NCBI GenBank assembly: GCA_023853785.1
Contig: JAJIRX010000557.1
Location: 310,001 to 374,000, forward strand
Origin: Psilocybe azurescens
Taxonomy: Eukaryota; Basidiomycota; Agaricomycetes; Agaricales; Agrocybaceae
Direction: 5' to 3'
DNA: 64,000 bases
Both the position numbers and the translations under genes were made by a program. The notes under the pieces are model-generated. The model worked only from the letters and a program-made list of their open reading frames with translations. It had not been told where the DNA came from and did not search any database. Of the stretch, positions 23,984 through 36,050 are shown piece after piece; the first letter of the stretch is position 1, and each line of letters starts with the position of its first letter.

Positions 23984-24315
23984 TTAGCGAGCCTCGAACT
24001 GGACCACTACAATAGCACATGAGTTGGAAACCGGTTATCTGACAAGGAAGTGCACGTACTTCTCTTCGTCCTTTTCTTGTAGAATATACGATGTCCGCAT
24101 TCTCTGCAACGGATGGGATCGCGAGCTCTTATTTCGTTTTTGGCGCCGCAGTCTATACCATGGTTTAATACAATAAGATATGCAAAAGGGACGACCTTGA
24201 ACTAAGTACGCGTACCTGCGCAAAGGTATTCCATCTCCATCCGGGGCTGCGATTGGTATCCTGGCCCACCACCTCCAGCGTTAGCGTTGGCAGGGGCTCC
24301 TTGTTGTTGACTCAT
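23984..24315 (-). CDS. RPB12: RNA polymerases I/II/III subunit RPABC4 (Rpb12)
   Basis: Three exons, starting at 24315, give 71 residues. A Gly/Ala/Asn-rich leader of about 25 residues precedes the zinc ribbon: two CxxC pairs (YLCADCGAKNE and [12 protein letters not shown]) and the conserved basic end KKRTKRMVQFEAR. This is the small shared zinc-binding subunit of all three nuclear RNA polymerases. Donors GTACGC and GTACGT keep phase, the last exon being only 22 coding bases plus stop. The signature makes the identification firm. Confidence 0.95.
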
Positions 24316-25437
24316 GTTGAGGGTTATAAAGAAGTGTACGAAAACAGAAAGGGATCGTAAGCCAGTCATGAAAATATTGACTTACATAATCACGATTGCT
24401 CACCAAGGGGTCACCGTTGAATGTTGATCCACTCCGAGTCTGTTTGATTTTTCTTTATTGACTTATTTTTCAGGTTGCAAAGCAACACGTAGAGCAAAAT
24501 GCCAGCGCCCTAAAGTACGAAACAGCTCGACCAGTGTGCCAGTGACAGCTGCTATGAAAGAAATGTAGCAGGATCACAACGCGGGCCCGGGGTGGTTAAT
24601 AGGAAGTAGCAATTGCAGGAATATCTTTAGAGTGCCTTGGCGTCTCTTTGGTATAAGTTTCTGATCCAGATATCTAGCAACGAGAGACCCACACTGGCTT
24701 TCTCTGTCGGTTCAATCAATAGCAATGACATCAAATATCAAGTTGCATTCTTTCGTTGGTGGCCAGCCTGACAGTTGATCAGCATGAGGATTTCCACGCC
24801 GGCAGAATGCAGCATCGAGGCCAAGAGGGCTGTGTAAGTTCTACATTATCGGGTTCTTCAGTACACCGCGGACGACAAGCTGACCCGCTCATGGCCTTTC
24901 AGACTTGACGTTGTTGGAAACCACCCTTCACAAGAAAATGCCTTTTGTGACAGAGTGTCGAAACGTTAACTATTTGCTACCGTTTCCGGCACTTTTTGTT
25001 TTGTCTATAGGCTGGTGATCTCCTCTATTGTGGCCTACAATTCTGTAGTTGTGCCTCCTGCGAGAATCTGGACCTGAATCGATGCCAGCAACGACACGCA
25101 CCCTTTGTCTGGCAGATAACCGCGTCCTTGTTCAAAGCAACGATATAGATTTATCTTCTCATCTCGTCGTGGTTCCAAAAGCAGAAAGATGCATCACCTT
25201 GCCGACCATTATTGATACTGGCGACCGTTTTTAGTCTTTGCGACGGAGGTCAGTCTGCACGGCGTGATAATTGTAACCTCTTCTCTTGACAACATAACCG
25301 TGGGTTGTCTCTAGGGTGAATAACAACTCCTTTATAGATGGGCTCATTTTCGGTCGTGAGTTTTCAAGGTTGCTCGTTGCCCTTCCCCAAGTCCGTTCAT
25401 TCATATCCTCACTTTCTTTTTAATATCTAGTTTAGCG
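24316..25437. promoter_or_regulatory. Divergent intergenic region
   Basis: About 1.1 kb between the RPB12 start and the Ser-rich gene. It includes a G/C-rich GCGGGCCCGGGG stretch near 24580-24591. A TAG acceptor just before the ATG at 25438 may mark a 5' UTR intron. Confidence 0.35.
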
Positions 25438-26321
25438 ATGGCATCCTTGCCTTCATTCGTAGAACTCATGGCTTCACTGGGATTGGAGCAAGCAGCGGCA
25501 CCAACTGCGACAGCATTAGCAGAGAAATCACCTTCTCCCCAACCACCATCGTTGCCTGGTTCTCCTCGCCCAGGAAGCAGTGCTGCTCCATCGAGGTCCA
25601 GCTCTAGCCCATCTCTGAGGGAAATGGCCACTCGGCATCGCCTTTCGCGCTATTCGCCATATTCTCCTGCAGTGGTATGTAATGCTCGATCTAACGTAGT
25701 CCAGACCAAAATCCTAACTGCTGTGCATGAAGTCACTCACCAGGAGACGGGGAAGCTTGTCCTCAGTATCATCTTCGTCCGATTTTGAATCGTCGCCATT
25801 GAGTGCGGTATGTGATGATAGTTCCTGAACGATTAGTCTATTTTTGTGGATGTTAATGTTTCCGATTGCAGACATTCTATATTCCTTCTCGTCCGACACT
25901 ATCCCGTCCGAGAAGATATCGCAACAAACTGTCTGCGAACACATACGGCTCGTCGAGTGATCTCAACGCCGATACTCCTATCTCCACCTACGTTCGCCGC
26001 AAGACTCCAGGGACTTCACCTACAACTCCCACCTTCAGCCGTGACAGTGGATACGAGTCATCGTCGCCCACTCCGATGCCGTTCTCTATACCCAGTCTCC
26101 CAGTGCTGCTACAGCACTCGGCGAGCTCAGAATCTTTCCCAGATACCCCCTCCTCCGATGCCGATGTCATGGACTTTCGATCATCGTCTCCCTCAACACC
26201 CCTAGCCGACATAACGGACGGCAACGACTACTACCGCTTTATCCGCAGACGCATCGGAACCAGGATCTCCACCCATCCTCGGCCAAATGCGCTGAAGAGC
26301 CATCATTCACGACGAAAGTAG
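25438..26321 (+). CDS. Ser/Pro-rich protein of unknown function
   Basis: Three exons give a mostly disordered protein. Exon 1 begins MASLPSFVELMASLGLEQ, a short amphipathic helix, then turns Ser/Pro-rich and ends RHRLSRYSPYSP. Exon 2 reads SLSSVSSSSDFESSPLSA. Exon 3 has FYIPSRPTLSRPRRYR, ISTYVRRKTPGTSPTTPTFS and Ser/Thr-Pro clusters that look like proline-directed kinase sites. The exon 1-2 join is one base out of phase. Dropping one G from the G4 at 25749-25752 would restore it, or the splice differs. No named family was recognised. Confidence 0.6.
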
Positions 26322-26872
26322 GCTTTTGATATGAATGTCTCGGGCCTACATTTTCGTTCGTCTATGCATCTCTACTCTTTTTTCTTTTCTGTACATTAGA
26401 CTAGCATGGAACCACACTCGGACTTGTAACTCACACCAATCAAAAATTCGGTTCTCTAGTTTGTTCCCTTACACACCACACTCTTTTAACTTTCTTGGTG
26501 CTATATACACTTTTCCAACCGCACTCATTTGGTGTAACTCATATTATGGTCTCTTTTTATTAACTTGTTTCTTTTTCACTTTCGTACCCATCGGAAGGAC
26601 TCTTTTCTTACTCTCATCTGCACACACCTAGGCACACACTTTTCATTGTACATTGTGTAGGCACGGTAACCTCTCTTCAATACCATCAAGGCACTTGATT
26701 ACAACGGAAAAAGCTAAAAGTAAAAGGCCTGAAGTACCCTGGAACTCCAAAGATGCCGGAAGATTAGGCTTTCGCAGTCGCAACCGCCTGGACGGTGGTT
26801 GGTTTTCCGCATAGTCCGGGACAACAGGGTAGTAGTAGAACTCGAATAGTTCAGCATCAATTCAAACTAATT
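26322..26872. other. Convergent intergenic region
   Basis: About 550 bases of T-rich 3' flank of the Ser-rich gene and the 3' flank of the G-patch gene. Nothing further seen. Confidence 0.4.
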
Positions 26873-28328
26873 TTAATCATGGTCGTCCTCCTCTGGACCA
26901 GGGCATTGACTTTGCATCTCCTCATCTATGTCATATTTAACACCGCACCAAAAACAGTAGGCGTGCTTGTAGCGGAGATATGAAAGTACCAGATGAAGAC
27001 GATCCTGTGCCTTCAAGAAAGGAAGTCAGCAATGGGAAGACGGGAAGGCGAGAATCCCCGGTTCCGTAATTGGAATTAAAAGGATCCACGAACCTGGAGA
27101 CGCAGAAATTGAGTGGCTTCTACCAGAAGCTCAGGGGAAAATTGATCCTTAGCAAAGACCGATGACTTCATATCTTCCGAAGATTCATCCTCATCTGGTT
27201 TGATGGGATGAAGCGCGTCCGCCTGCATTTGCTTTCTTAAACGTTCTTGAATAGATTCCGCTCGATTCTCTGGTAGGACAACGCCACCGTTGTGCGCGGC
27301 TAACGCTTCTATGAGACCAGCAGGGAATGTAGCATGATTGTTTGGATTCAACCATAGGATATTAAACTGGGCAACCGCGCGAAAGATAAAAGGACATTGG
27401 TCTTTGCGGGTAGGCATTTTGAGATAGTATCCCATGCTTACCGATTTCCCCATTTGCTCGTCAAGAGTGGTGCACGTAAGCTGTGCTGGAGCTGGAAAGA
27501 ATAATGAGGTAACAAGGATAAACGATTTAGAATATTCTCTCTAGAGACGCATTCCAGACGAGGCTAGCGCACCTAGTCTTCCTTCGGCCTGGCGATTCTT
27601 GTATTCGTCTCTCGCTCGATCGCGGTAGTCGCGATGTCCCACGTCATCAGCCATTTTGGCCATTTTGGCCAGACGTTCAGCGGCATTGGGAGAACGAGCC
27701 CGTTTGCCTAGACCAATACCTTTCCTGCCTGTACATAAAAATATAGTCAGCAAGTCAGCAATGGCACAGCGACGAACTGTAGAATAAGAATAAACCGAAT
27801 GCACCGACCTGCCCATTCTTGCAGAGGTAACGGCTCAGCCTTGTGCATTGTATGCGATGTCGCGATCGCATTATGAGAATGATCATGATCATCTCTATCA
27901 TCCTGCGTAGCCGTCACCCGTTCGTTGCTAGCATTAGGTACAACATCAGCATCGCCAGCTAGTATGGGAGATGTGGATGAATTCTCTCGGGATGTTTCCT
28001 CGCCCGTCTGATGACCAGCGTTACCAAGGGATTGTCCTGGTTTAAACCCCATCTTCATCATTATAGACAACGCCTTGTTGCTAGAGCCTATACCGGCGGC
28101 CTCCTCTTCCTTCGCGCGTTCGAATAGACTCTTGCTGAGACCTTCCTCACGAGATTCGATCTCGCGTTGCCGTCGACCTTTAGTTTTGTTCTGTTCATTC
28201 CTAAGATGGGCTTTTTTCTGCGCTTCTTTCCGTATTTGCGAGTAGGTGGTAGGTTTGCTCGAACTACTGGAAGCGTTTAGCAGGAACTTATCAGAGAGAT
28301 AGTCGTCGTCGTCATCAGCTGGAGACAT
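26873..28328 (-). CDS. G-patch/DUF4187 protein, GPATCH11-like
   Basis: The start is ATG 28328 (MSPADDDDDYLSDKFL). A charged coil rich in Lys/Arg/Glu (QIRKEAQKKAHLRNEQNKTK) precedes a G-patch-type segment: MMKMGFKPGQSLG, a long insert, then PLPLQEWAGRKGIGLGKRAR. The DUF4187 end follows with FLRLQAQDRLHLVLSYLRYK, HAYCFWCGVKYD and CPGPEEDDHD. G-patch proteins activate DEAH-box RNA helicases, and GPATCH11 relatives are linked to spliceosomes and kinetochores. All four introns keep phase. The start, the acidic first residues and the C-terminal CxxC-like knuckle agree with full length. Confidence 0.82.
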
Positions 28329-28634
28329 TGGCAAGCAAATAAATGTCAATAACGCGTTCCTTGTTTTACCAACGTGACTCTATTCACTCATTATACTCAA
28401 TGAGAAGAATAATAGCGATATCATTCAAATGGAAAAAGCAAACGACATCACAGTAAAGGGATGAACTGGGGATGAACTTTAAAAAACGGCACCAGACCGC
28501 AAGGTGGACAAGTGCGAAGGTGTACTGGGTTAACTACATAACACGTATCACACTGGGGCTAAAGAAAAGGGGCGGGGTAAATGGGGATTACCGTAGGACA
28601 TTATCATGAGGGCGTTAGTTCTGGGCATATATCA

Positions 28635-29145
28635 TTAAGCAGCGGCAGCGGCAGGGGTGGCTTCAGTAGCACCGTCGGTAGCAGCGGGGCGGCCTCGTCG
28701 GCGGTCTCATCGTGAGGGGTGTTGACGGCAACTTTGACGGCGATAGCGCGTCCACCGACTTCTTTGCCTTCGAGAGCGGCAATGGCTTTGTTCTGTTCTG
28801 CCTCGTTTCCGACATCAACAAAACCATAACCCTTGGATTTTCTGGGTTGTCCCCAGCGTCTGCGGACAATGCGGGCGCTGACGATGTTGATACCGGCTTC
28901 AGTGAAGAGGGCGGAAAGACCAGCATCGTCCACATTGAAGCCCAGGTTGGCGACGAAGAGCATGGTCTTTGAGGGCTCACCGGCGGGGTCTTCGCCAGCA
29001 GGGCGAGTGGGACGAGGAGCCTTAGGCTTGCGAGCGCGAGGCTTCTTGGCAGATCCCTCAGTGGCAGCTTCGCCCTCAACAGGGGCAGCAGCAGGGGCGA
29101 CAGGAGTCTCATAAGCTTCGTCCTCAGCTTTCTTGGCCTTGCGCT

Positions 29146-29187
<42 letters not shown>

Positions 29188-29896
29188 AGAGAAATAGAAC
29201 GGTGAGAAAGGGAACGCATATTATTGAATGCTGAAAACTTACAGCAGCCTTTGACTTCTTCTTCTTCTTGGGTTTGGCCACCTCATCAGTCTCAGGTACA
29301 GCAGCACCATCAGCTTTGGGAGCTTCACCGTTGGCCTCAGCCTCCGAGACTTCACCGGGGACAGCTTTGCCGCCACGCCTGCCGGGTCTCCTCTTCGCCT
29401 TTTTCTCCTTCTTCTCCTTGTCCTTTTGTTCGGACGGTTTGGCAATCTCCACGATTACCGGGCGGCCATCGAGCTCCCTGCTTGTCAAGGGCATCGACAG
29501 CTTTTTGGGCGGCCTCTGCTGTGGCAAGGGCAACGAATCCATAACCCGCTGAGCGGGTACCGCGCAAAATGACTTGAGCAGAGAGGCTGAAAGAAAAAAA
29601 CAATAAATAAGAATAATTTAAAAAAAGTTGATGAAAGGAATGGGAGGCTGTGCATGATGATGATGGATTGCCACGTACATATCGTTGGCGACAGGAGCAA
29701 AGAAAGCCTTGAGCCCTTCATCGGTGGTCGAGTAGGCAAGGTTTCCGGCAAAAACCTAGGAAGAGAAAAGAATATAAATTAGCAAAAGAATGAACGGGTA
29801 GAAAGAAGAGATATATACTTTGAATCCGGGCGCTTCCTCGACTTTCTCTTGGACGACTGCTTTCTCAGTAACAGAGGCGGCTTGGACGTCAGACAT
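28635..29896 (-). CDS. Two-RRM RNA-binding protein
   Basis: The start is ATG 29896 (MSDVQAASVTEK). RRM1 runs over exons with RNP2 VFAGNLAYST and RNP1 SAGYGFVAL. A Lys-rich linker (KKEKKAKRRPGRRGGK, KPKKKKKSKAA) precedes RRM2, with RNP2 MLFVANLGFN and RNP1 KSKGYGFVDV. The C-terminus is Ala-rich. Two single-base frame breaks lie in it. C3 at 29476-29478 (C2 expected) separates ALDKQ from ELDGRPVIVEIAK. G4 at 28686-28689 (G5 expected) hides the native Ala-rich end, which would stop at 28635; the uncorrected frame stops at 28604. The intron between the RRMs carries a 34-T tract on the + strand. Confidence 0.8.
29147..29188. repeat. T34-A8 homopolymer tract inside an intron
   Basis: Thirty-four T followed by eight A on the + strand. 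On the coding (minus) strand this is an intron whose CAG acceptor is preceded by a long A run rather than a pyrimidine tract. The length is probably polymorphic or mis-assembled. Confidence 0.9.
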
Positions 29897-30499
29897 GATG
29901 ATGGGCTTTGTTGAACTGGTGAGTTTTTTTGTTGTGGGATGAACGGGGCTGTTGAACCGGTTTCTTCGTGTCAAACTTGAAGGTTAAAGGAAAGAGATCT
30001 GGGGCTACATGTCTTTTATGTAGCTGCGCGTAAACATGACACAACTTTCCACTCCCCCCTTTTGGACATCAAGAACAATCGCCATGGCAGTACATCCAGG
30101 AGACTTTGATCAAGTGTGACAAGTGTGTATTCAAAATAAACTAAACAGCGATGATACAAAGAGCAAGAAGGAATATGAAGAAAGAGTGTAGTGGCTGTAG
30201 TAGTCTAATAGTGGCAATAGTAGTAGTCATATAGTCAAAGTAGCAAGTATTTAGTAGTACAATGGTGGATGAATAGAATGAATAAAGCCATTCAAATTTA
30301 ACCTTGGCGATAAAAGGCCGCAGAGGGGTCCGTGCATTGATGGACAGTTCGGCAGGAGCCGTTTGTTTAAATTCAAAATGGAACAAGTGAAGAATTCTCA
30401 GTCTCCACGTCTCTTCATCCTTCCCTCCTCCTCCTCCTTAGATTCGCTGTTCCTGTGTCCCCTTACATTCATTTGTCTGCCATTCTTTCACGATACACG
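29897..30499. promoter_or_regulatory. Divergent promoter region
   Basis: About 600 bases between the RRM gene and the GH128 gene. It contains irregular TAGT-rich repeats near 30185-30260 and a TCC repeat just before the second gene. Confidence 0.4.
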
Positions 30500-31865
30500 A
30501 TGGCCTCAAAGCTTATCAATCTGATAGCGCTCTCTTCTCTCGTTATCCTTGCTTGCTCGTTCGGCCCTGCACCAGCCAACGCTCTCTCAATAGATACTTC
30601 GCCTAACCACCATGCCCGTCATCTCGGCCACCACCAGCTTCTTGCTAAGAAGAAGCGCGCCGATTCTAGACGTTGCAAGCCCCGTCCAAGCTCCTCAGCT
30701 GTCGTCGCTTCTACAAAGTCTGTTGCCCCAACCACCTCCAAGCTTCCAGTTGTAGTTACTACGCCCGCTGTCCCAACTACTACCCCGAAAGCTGTTGTTC
30801 CTGCTGCTCCTAAGACGACTGCTGCTCCTCCCGTGGTCAACAAGCCGCCCCCTGCAACCAACTCCGGTGCCAAGGTCGGAATTGCTTGGCCCATGGGCGA
30901 CGACCCTTCGCTCAAGAACTTCAAGACCAACAAAGTTTCTTAGTGAGTAGTAAATCTCCACGGTTTACCTGCATTACAATATCTTATCTTCCTTATTAGC
31001 CTTTACACTTGGGGTCCTTACAAGCCCTCTCAGGCGGATGCTCTCGGATACGACTTTATGGCAATGTTCTGGGGACCAAAAGACATTAGTGCTTGGACGA
31101 GTCTTGTTAAACCCGGATATGCTCGTTACGCGTTGGGCTTCAACGAGTGCGTTCAAACGTATTCTAATTAATCCAGTGCTAAATATTAACCCTTTTTTTA
31201 TCAGGCCTGATCATGCTGGTCAAGCTGCCCTCGATCCTGGTTACGGCGCGTCTCTCTGGAAGCAATATATTGAACCCCTCAAGAACAGTGGATATACTCT
31301 CATATCTCCCGCTGTTACCTCAGGATCCAGTGGTATTCCTTGGCTTCAAAGCTTCATAGGAGCTTGCGGCGGCTGCACTGTAAGTTTCTTTTTAGTACTG
31401 TTATGCCGCTCCTAATGTATATATTTATAATGCATAGATTAATGCCGTTGCTGTTCACTGGTATGGTAACTCGGCCCAACAGTTCATTCAATACGTGCAG
31501 AAATTCCATGATACTTTCGGCAAGGACATCTGGGTTACAGAATTTGCTTGCCAGGTATTTGCAAAATCTTTACCTACATATTTTTACGATCTTATCTTTT
31601 CACTCTAGAACTTCTCTGGAGGTGCACAGTGCACACAGGCGGAGGTGCAGGACTTCATGGATACTGTGACCTCATGGATGGACTCCACTAGCTACGTCAA
31701 GGGTTACATGGCTTTCGGTATGTCTTCTTGGCTTCCAATATTGTTGTACGCTGCTGACATGTTTCTAAAGGCGTCATGCACGATATGTCTGGCGTCAACC
31801 CTCTCAACCAGCTCATGGCTGGTAACGGTCTCCCAACCCCTCTCGGGTACGACTATCTTAACTAA
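30500..31865 (+). CDS. GH128-type secreted beta-1,3-glucanase (Glyco_hydro_cc)
   Basis: ATG 30500 opens a signal peptide (LINLIALSSLVILACSFG). A Lys/Arg-rich processing-like stretch and a Thr/Pro/Val-rich linker of about 80 residues follow. The catalytic core runs over exons: KVGIAWPMGDDP, YLYTWGPYKP, ALGFNEPDHA, AVHWYGNSA and DIWVTEFACQNFSGG. The two Glu in GFNEP and WVTEF are the expected acid/base and nucleophile of the (beta/alpha)8 barrel. Fungal members hydrolyse beta-1,3-glucan of the cell wall, in lentil-type growth or autolysis. Splice phases are consistent and the stop follows GYDYLN. No GPI site was seen, so secretion or wall attachment through the linker is inferred. Confidence 0.83.
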
Positions 31866-32381
31866 AGGAACAGCATCATCTACCCATCCACCGCATTCAC
31901 TTACACATGATACCCCCAACATAATTCCATGACGGTACCTCATTTCCAACTTCAAGTGCCAGTCACTGATGACTCTGATCTCATGTCGTGTTCTTATGCT
32001 TGGATCGTTACCGGTTATCGACGTCTCCCTTGATGTAATGCTGCGCATCCAACCCTTATTTCACAGTTTTTCTTTTTTATCTTTTACTCTCAATTACCGT
32101 ACCTTTGCAAGGAATTTATACCGACTGGTATTGTACTGGTACTATACCTCGGGCTGGGAAAAATAAACTGAGTCCGGTTGTTAGACCATGATGATAACCG
32201 GTATCTTGAGAGCGTGCTTTGAGCTTGCATGCACACTTATGGTTGCTGCAGTAGCAGGTGAGACTGGCTGATGCCATAACTCCCTTCAATGTCCGAATAT
32301 AAATATATCTTGATCCTGTCCATTAGTACAGGGAGCAAATCTGAGGATTCAGCGACGCCACCTGAAGAATCCAGCACTGAA
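31866..32381. other. Intergenic region
   Basis: About 515 bases between tandem genes. It includes an in-frame upstream ATG at 32289 that could extend the AhpD-like protein, but homologues I know begin near the later Met. Confidence 0.35.
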
Positions 32382-33712
32382 ATGGCTAATGTCAGGTTAT
32401 CTCCTGCGATCAAACACCTCTTGACCCTCCGCAGCCCAAATGTATTGCCGAGTCCTTCCCTAGGCCAGCTTAACAAAGTATTAACTAGTACTTTTCGCGA
32501 TGCACAAGCAAAGAACGCGGAAACCGGTTGGCTGGTTGCGACGGTATGGCCCTCAAACTCCCGTTCTCCATATGTTTTTCTCGGACACTGCCTAAACCAA
32601 ACTTGAATACTCTTTTTCTCATTCTAGACTTGCTCACTCTTGACAGCTAATCGGCCTTCAGCGGTCGGCCATCTCTATCGATTTGTCACAGGGTCTACCT
32701 TGGACAATGACGCAAGGCAAAACGAAATTGACCTGCCGAGTGCAGTCAATAAAGCAGCCTTGATGAGGGAGTCTGCTCTGAAGAGCGTCATCTTCGTCGG
32801 GGTTCCAAGAGTGAGCATTACCCTTTCTTACTCTGCTTGCTTCCAGAACTTTTGGGTTTCCCAGGTCATTCTCACCCTATCTGCGTTGCATGAAGCGCTC
32901 GATGACGATGTCAAGCATGCCTTGAGGACAAACTCGAAAAGGTGCATACTTCACTTCTTGGCCTTTTTCTCTTCTGTCATATTTTTACCGTTTGAATGTG
33001 GTCGGACGTGTGTGCATGCAACTGCCTCTGACATTTCTCCTGTTCGGAAACTATTATCCAGGACCGCAGCCTCGGACAACATCGAATCGATAGTGACACG
33101 GGGAAAAGGACTCTGGAATTCAATCTACGCGCCTCATGCAGATAAACTCCACGATAAGTTGGGTTCTTACCACCCAGATTTCATTTGTAAGTCCTACACG
33201 TTCCGTTTCTCTGACATATTCTTTCCAATCTTGGCGTATAATTCACGCAGTGTCGGCCGAGTTGGATCTGTGTTACCACTCGTCTGATTGTTCTGTTTTG
33301 GCTCCCTCTTCCTTGTTGGGCGATCTCCTCGTTGACATGTATCCTTTTTCTCCCACCCCATGTAGCGTTCATAATCCAGTGCTATGGCGCGGTTCTCTCT
33401 CCTCTGCCGGGACAGACTAGAGGCTATGCAGATATTAGCGGCGCGGAAGATCTCGATCAAGGAAACTTGAGTCGCGCCTTGGGTTCAGTCGTCGGAATCG
33501 CAACCCTGCGCGCCGAAGGCGGGGTTGGTCCCCAGCTGAAAAGTCACGTTTTTGGGCTCCTCAAGGCTCGGAGTACGGAGAACCAGAGCGAGGAAGATAA
33601 ATGGCTCTCTAGCGATGAAGGGACTGAATGGGTGATTCGCACTGTCGACGAGGTCCTCGATGGTGTGTCAGCAGAAGATCAGGATCAGCGGCAAGTAAAG
33701 GCCAAATTATAA
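32382..33712 (+). CDS. AhpD-like (carboxymuconolactone decarboxylase fold) protein
   Basis: Five exons from ATG 32382 (MANVRLSPAIKHLL). Helical segments typical of the fungal AhpD-like family follow: VLPSPSLGQLNKVL, TCSLLTANRPSAVGHLYRFV, a basic RESALKSVIFVGVPR with the VGVPR turn, VILTLSALHEAL, then SFIIQCYGAVLSPLPG and RALGSVVGIATLRAEGGVGP. The CxxC of bacterial AhpD is not present, so peroxidase activity is not implied. An intron from 33187 to 33365 is unusually long (about 180 bases) but is the only splice that joins HPDFI to FIIQCYG in frame. The biochemical role is unknown. Confidence 0.62.
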
Positions 33713-34112
33713 TACGGAATAAGGTCGGGTGACCTCTGTCTTCTGGACGATGTACCTGTGGATCGAATTGCATCGTGTTTGCTGTATTTCAACTCAGTCT
33801 GCCTCGCGCTTTCTGGGATGACCCTCCATCCACAACTTTTGCACGTGAAGGTCCAAATTACTTTTGATGTCCTCCCTAACATCGATGGACCTTTTTTAAA
33901 CTAAAAAAACGTGTATCAAGATTGTATGTCTCTGCTTATCTCAATCTCTCGCTGCTAAATTTTGCAACCATATACTGAAGCTCTTATGTCGTCACCAAGA
34001 AGAAGCGAATATAGGCATTTTTGCAGCGGGTATCATACACAACAGGATGAATTATACTACATGTGGGGAAAACAATATTTGGAAAAAGCGTGTGTGGGAT
34101 GAACAAGACGTT
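33713..34112. other. Convergent intergenic region
   Basis: Four hundred bases of 3' flank on both sides; no further signal. Confidence 0.4.
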
Positions 34113-34956
34113 TCAGAGATTCCAAGCCGCGCAGAAGCGATATAGCATGGCGGTGAGTGTCACTAAGTCCATCATGGGTGGGTGCATCTGCATTGTGCGA
34201 CATTTTTAGCAAGCGTTTTCTTTTCTTTTTTCTCAAGTAACCGACGTCTCGGTCAGAAAAAGGCTTACCACTGTGCCCATCCCAGCAGTTCGGATGTAAT
34301 GAAGTTCACCATAGACGTCTCCGATCTGGTAACGAGTTTGCCGGGTCGGGCGGAAAAAAGCGATAATTTCACCGTTAGGATCTTGCAGCTGTAAGAATTT
34401 GTATCAGCGGTTGATCATCGAAGAAAGAAGGAACTTACCACTACGTCTACACTCGTGGTACTGGGCCGCCAGCGATACTGAAGTCCATCAGGTCCAGTAA
34501 AACACCGTGCACCCTGTGCGCTCATTGTTAGGAATACGATCCGACAGAGCTCTGATCGGAAGGAATACGCACATAGATCGAAGGATCCGCTCGTGCTAGG
34601 TCGACCATTCGTAGGCTGTGCTGTCGAGATATGCATTGGGTCAGTCTGACGTTTAGTTCATAATGAAGTCTCGCCAACTTTGCCCATCGTAATACGTCCG
34701 AGGCCACCATTTGGTGCCCATTCGAGTTTCGCAATACGATCCTCCTTGTTGGGTCGGAGAGCGCGCCACATAGTGGTAACGCTCGTGCCATTCTGACCTG
34801 TGCTGGTCTACAATTTCCCGGTGAGTCAATCTGTCGAACAATGTATTATGGTGCAGCGGACCTGAAATCGGTAAAGAATACCCCATGAGTTGAACAGTAA
34901 GCTTTCTCGAGAATCCTGGTTCGTCCAGGAAAGAACGTCATTGGAAGCTGTTGCCA
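34113..34956 (-). CDS. DUF6593-like basidiomycete protein
   Basis: Exons from ATG 34956 (MATASNDVLSWTNQDS) read through LFNSWGILYRFQ, TMWRALRPNKEDRIAKLEW, ARCFTGPDGLQYRWRP, LQDPNGEIIAFFRPTR and MMDLVTLTAMLYRFCAAWN, stopping at 34115-34113. The order of short beta strands (start sheet, IAKLEW, GPDGxxYxW, final hydrophobic strand after MMDLV) matches the DUF6593 family, which is abundant in Agaricomycetes and has no known function. Six short exons all keep phase. The family assignment is from remembered pattern, so moderate. Confidence 0.6.
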
Positions 34957-36050
34957 TTGGGAAAAATGTACGGTGAATGAATGACAGACGAAGAGTGCTC
35001 TGAGAAAAGTAGAACTGCACATATGCGGTCGTTTTTATACCCCAGGACGAGGTGGTTTTGCATCCATTTCCAAGTGGGACAGATGATCCATTGAACCGAT
35101 CGGGAACGTGGTATTTGGTAGCAGAAATAAAAATGAAGTTTGTTCCAACGTGTCGAAGTGGAAGTAAGGGTTCGAAATGCTTTCGGTTTGGTCAAGTGGA
35201 GCGAGGTTCCGGTTGGCCAGTCAGACTATCGCGAGATCGAAAAACACGAGTTGAAGGCAAGCGCGCTTGGATCTTTCGATTGGTTCGCTCGAGTTCAATA
35301 CAGCAAAAAATAATAACCCGATCTAAAGATGTTCCATTTCCCCTTTCAAGAGACATATCTAAGTGTGCTCTCCATCAGAGGATCCCCGAGAGAAATTGAT
35401 ATAATACAAGATAATTAGAGGCGACCGGACTTTTCGTGATCCATTTGATGGTCTATTGCTTGCCAGGCCCACGAGGTGATTCTTCTTTAGGTATGTCAGA
35501 AATAAGGAGCACACTTGGAGGTGGGAGGTGGATGCCAGCGTGTAAATTTGTATCCGGGGTTTAGAAAAAGCATGTCTTCATCGTGTTCAGATACTGTTTC
35601 CGGCCGAAAGGCACAGGAGATAAGAGAAGCAATTGTGTGCGTTTAATAATAATTGCCCTGGCGCACACCAGGGTTTCAAGTGTAGTTCTGCTTTGACAGC
35701 GGGACAGATACCGAATGTGCGCAAGTTAAGATTGATATAGTGCCGTCTCTGGGCAAAGCTCTCAGGTCGTCGATCAGTTCAGAAGTTTAATTTCGCCAAA
35801 GATCTTGACTGCATGACTTCAACTAAGGATATTATCCGCATTCAAACAACAGACTTCCAGCTGGAAAAGATAGATAGACATACTCGATAAACGTAATGTG
35901 AGAAAAGTATTCTTGGTGATTATGATAGGTTGAATAACCATTATGGTATAAAATCGATGGAGACAAGGCGTGGAATAAGAATAGTCTGCGAAATAAATCA
36001 ACTTTCATGTCCTAGAATCGTGAATAACCCACGTACAATTACATTGACAA
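34957..36050. other. Intergenic, nothing recognised
   Basis: About 1.1 kb between the DUF6593-like start and the L11 stop. AT-rich in its right half; short frames without motifs. Confidence 0.4.
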
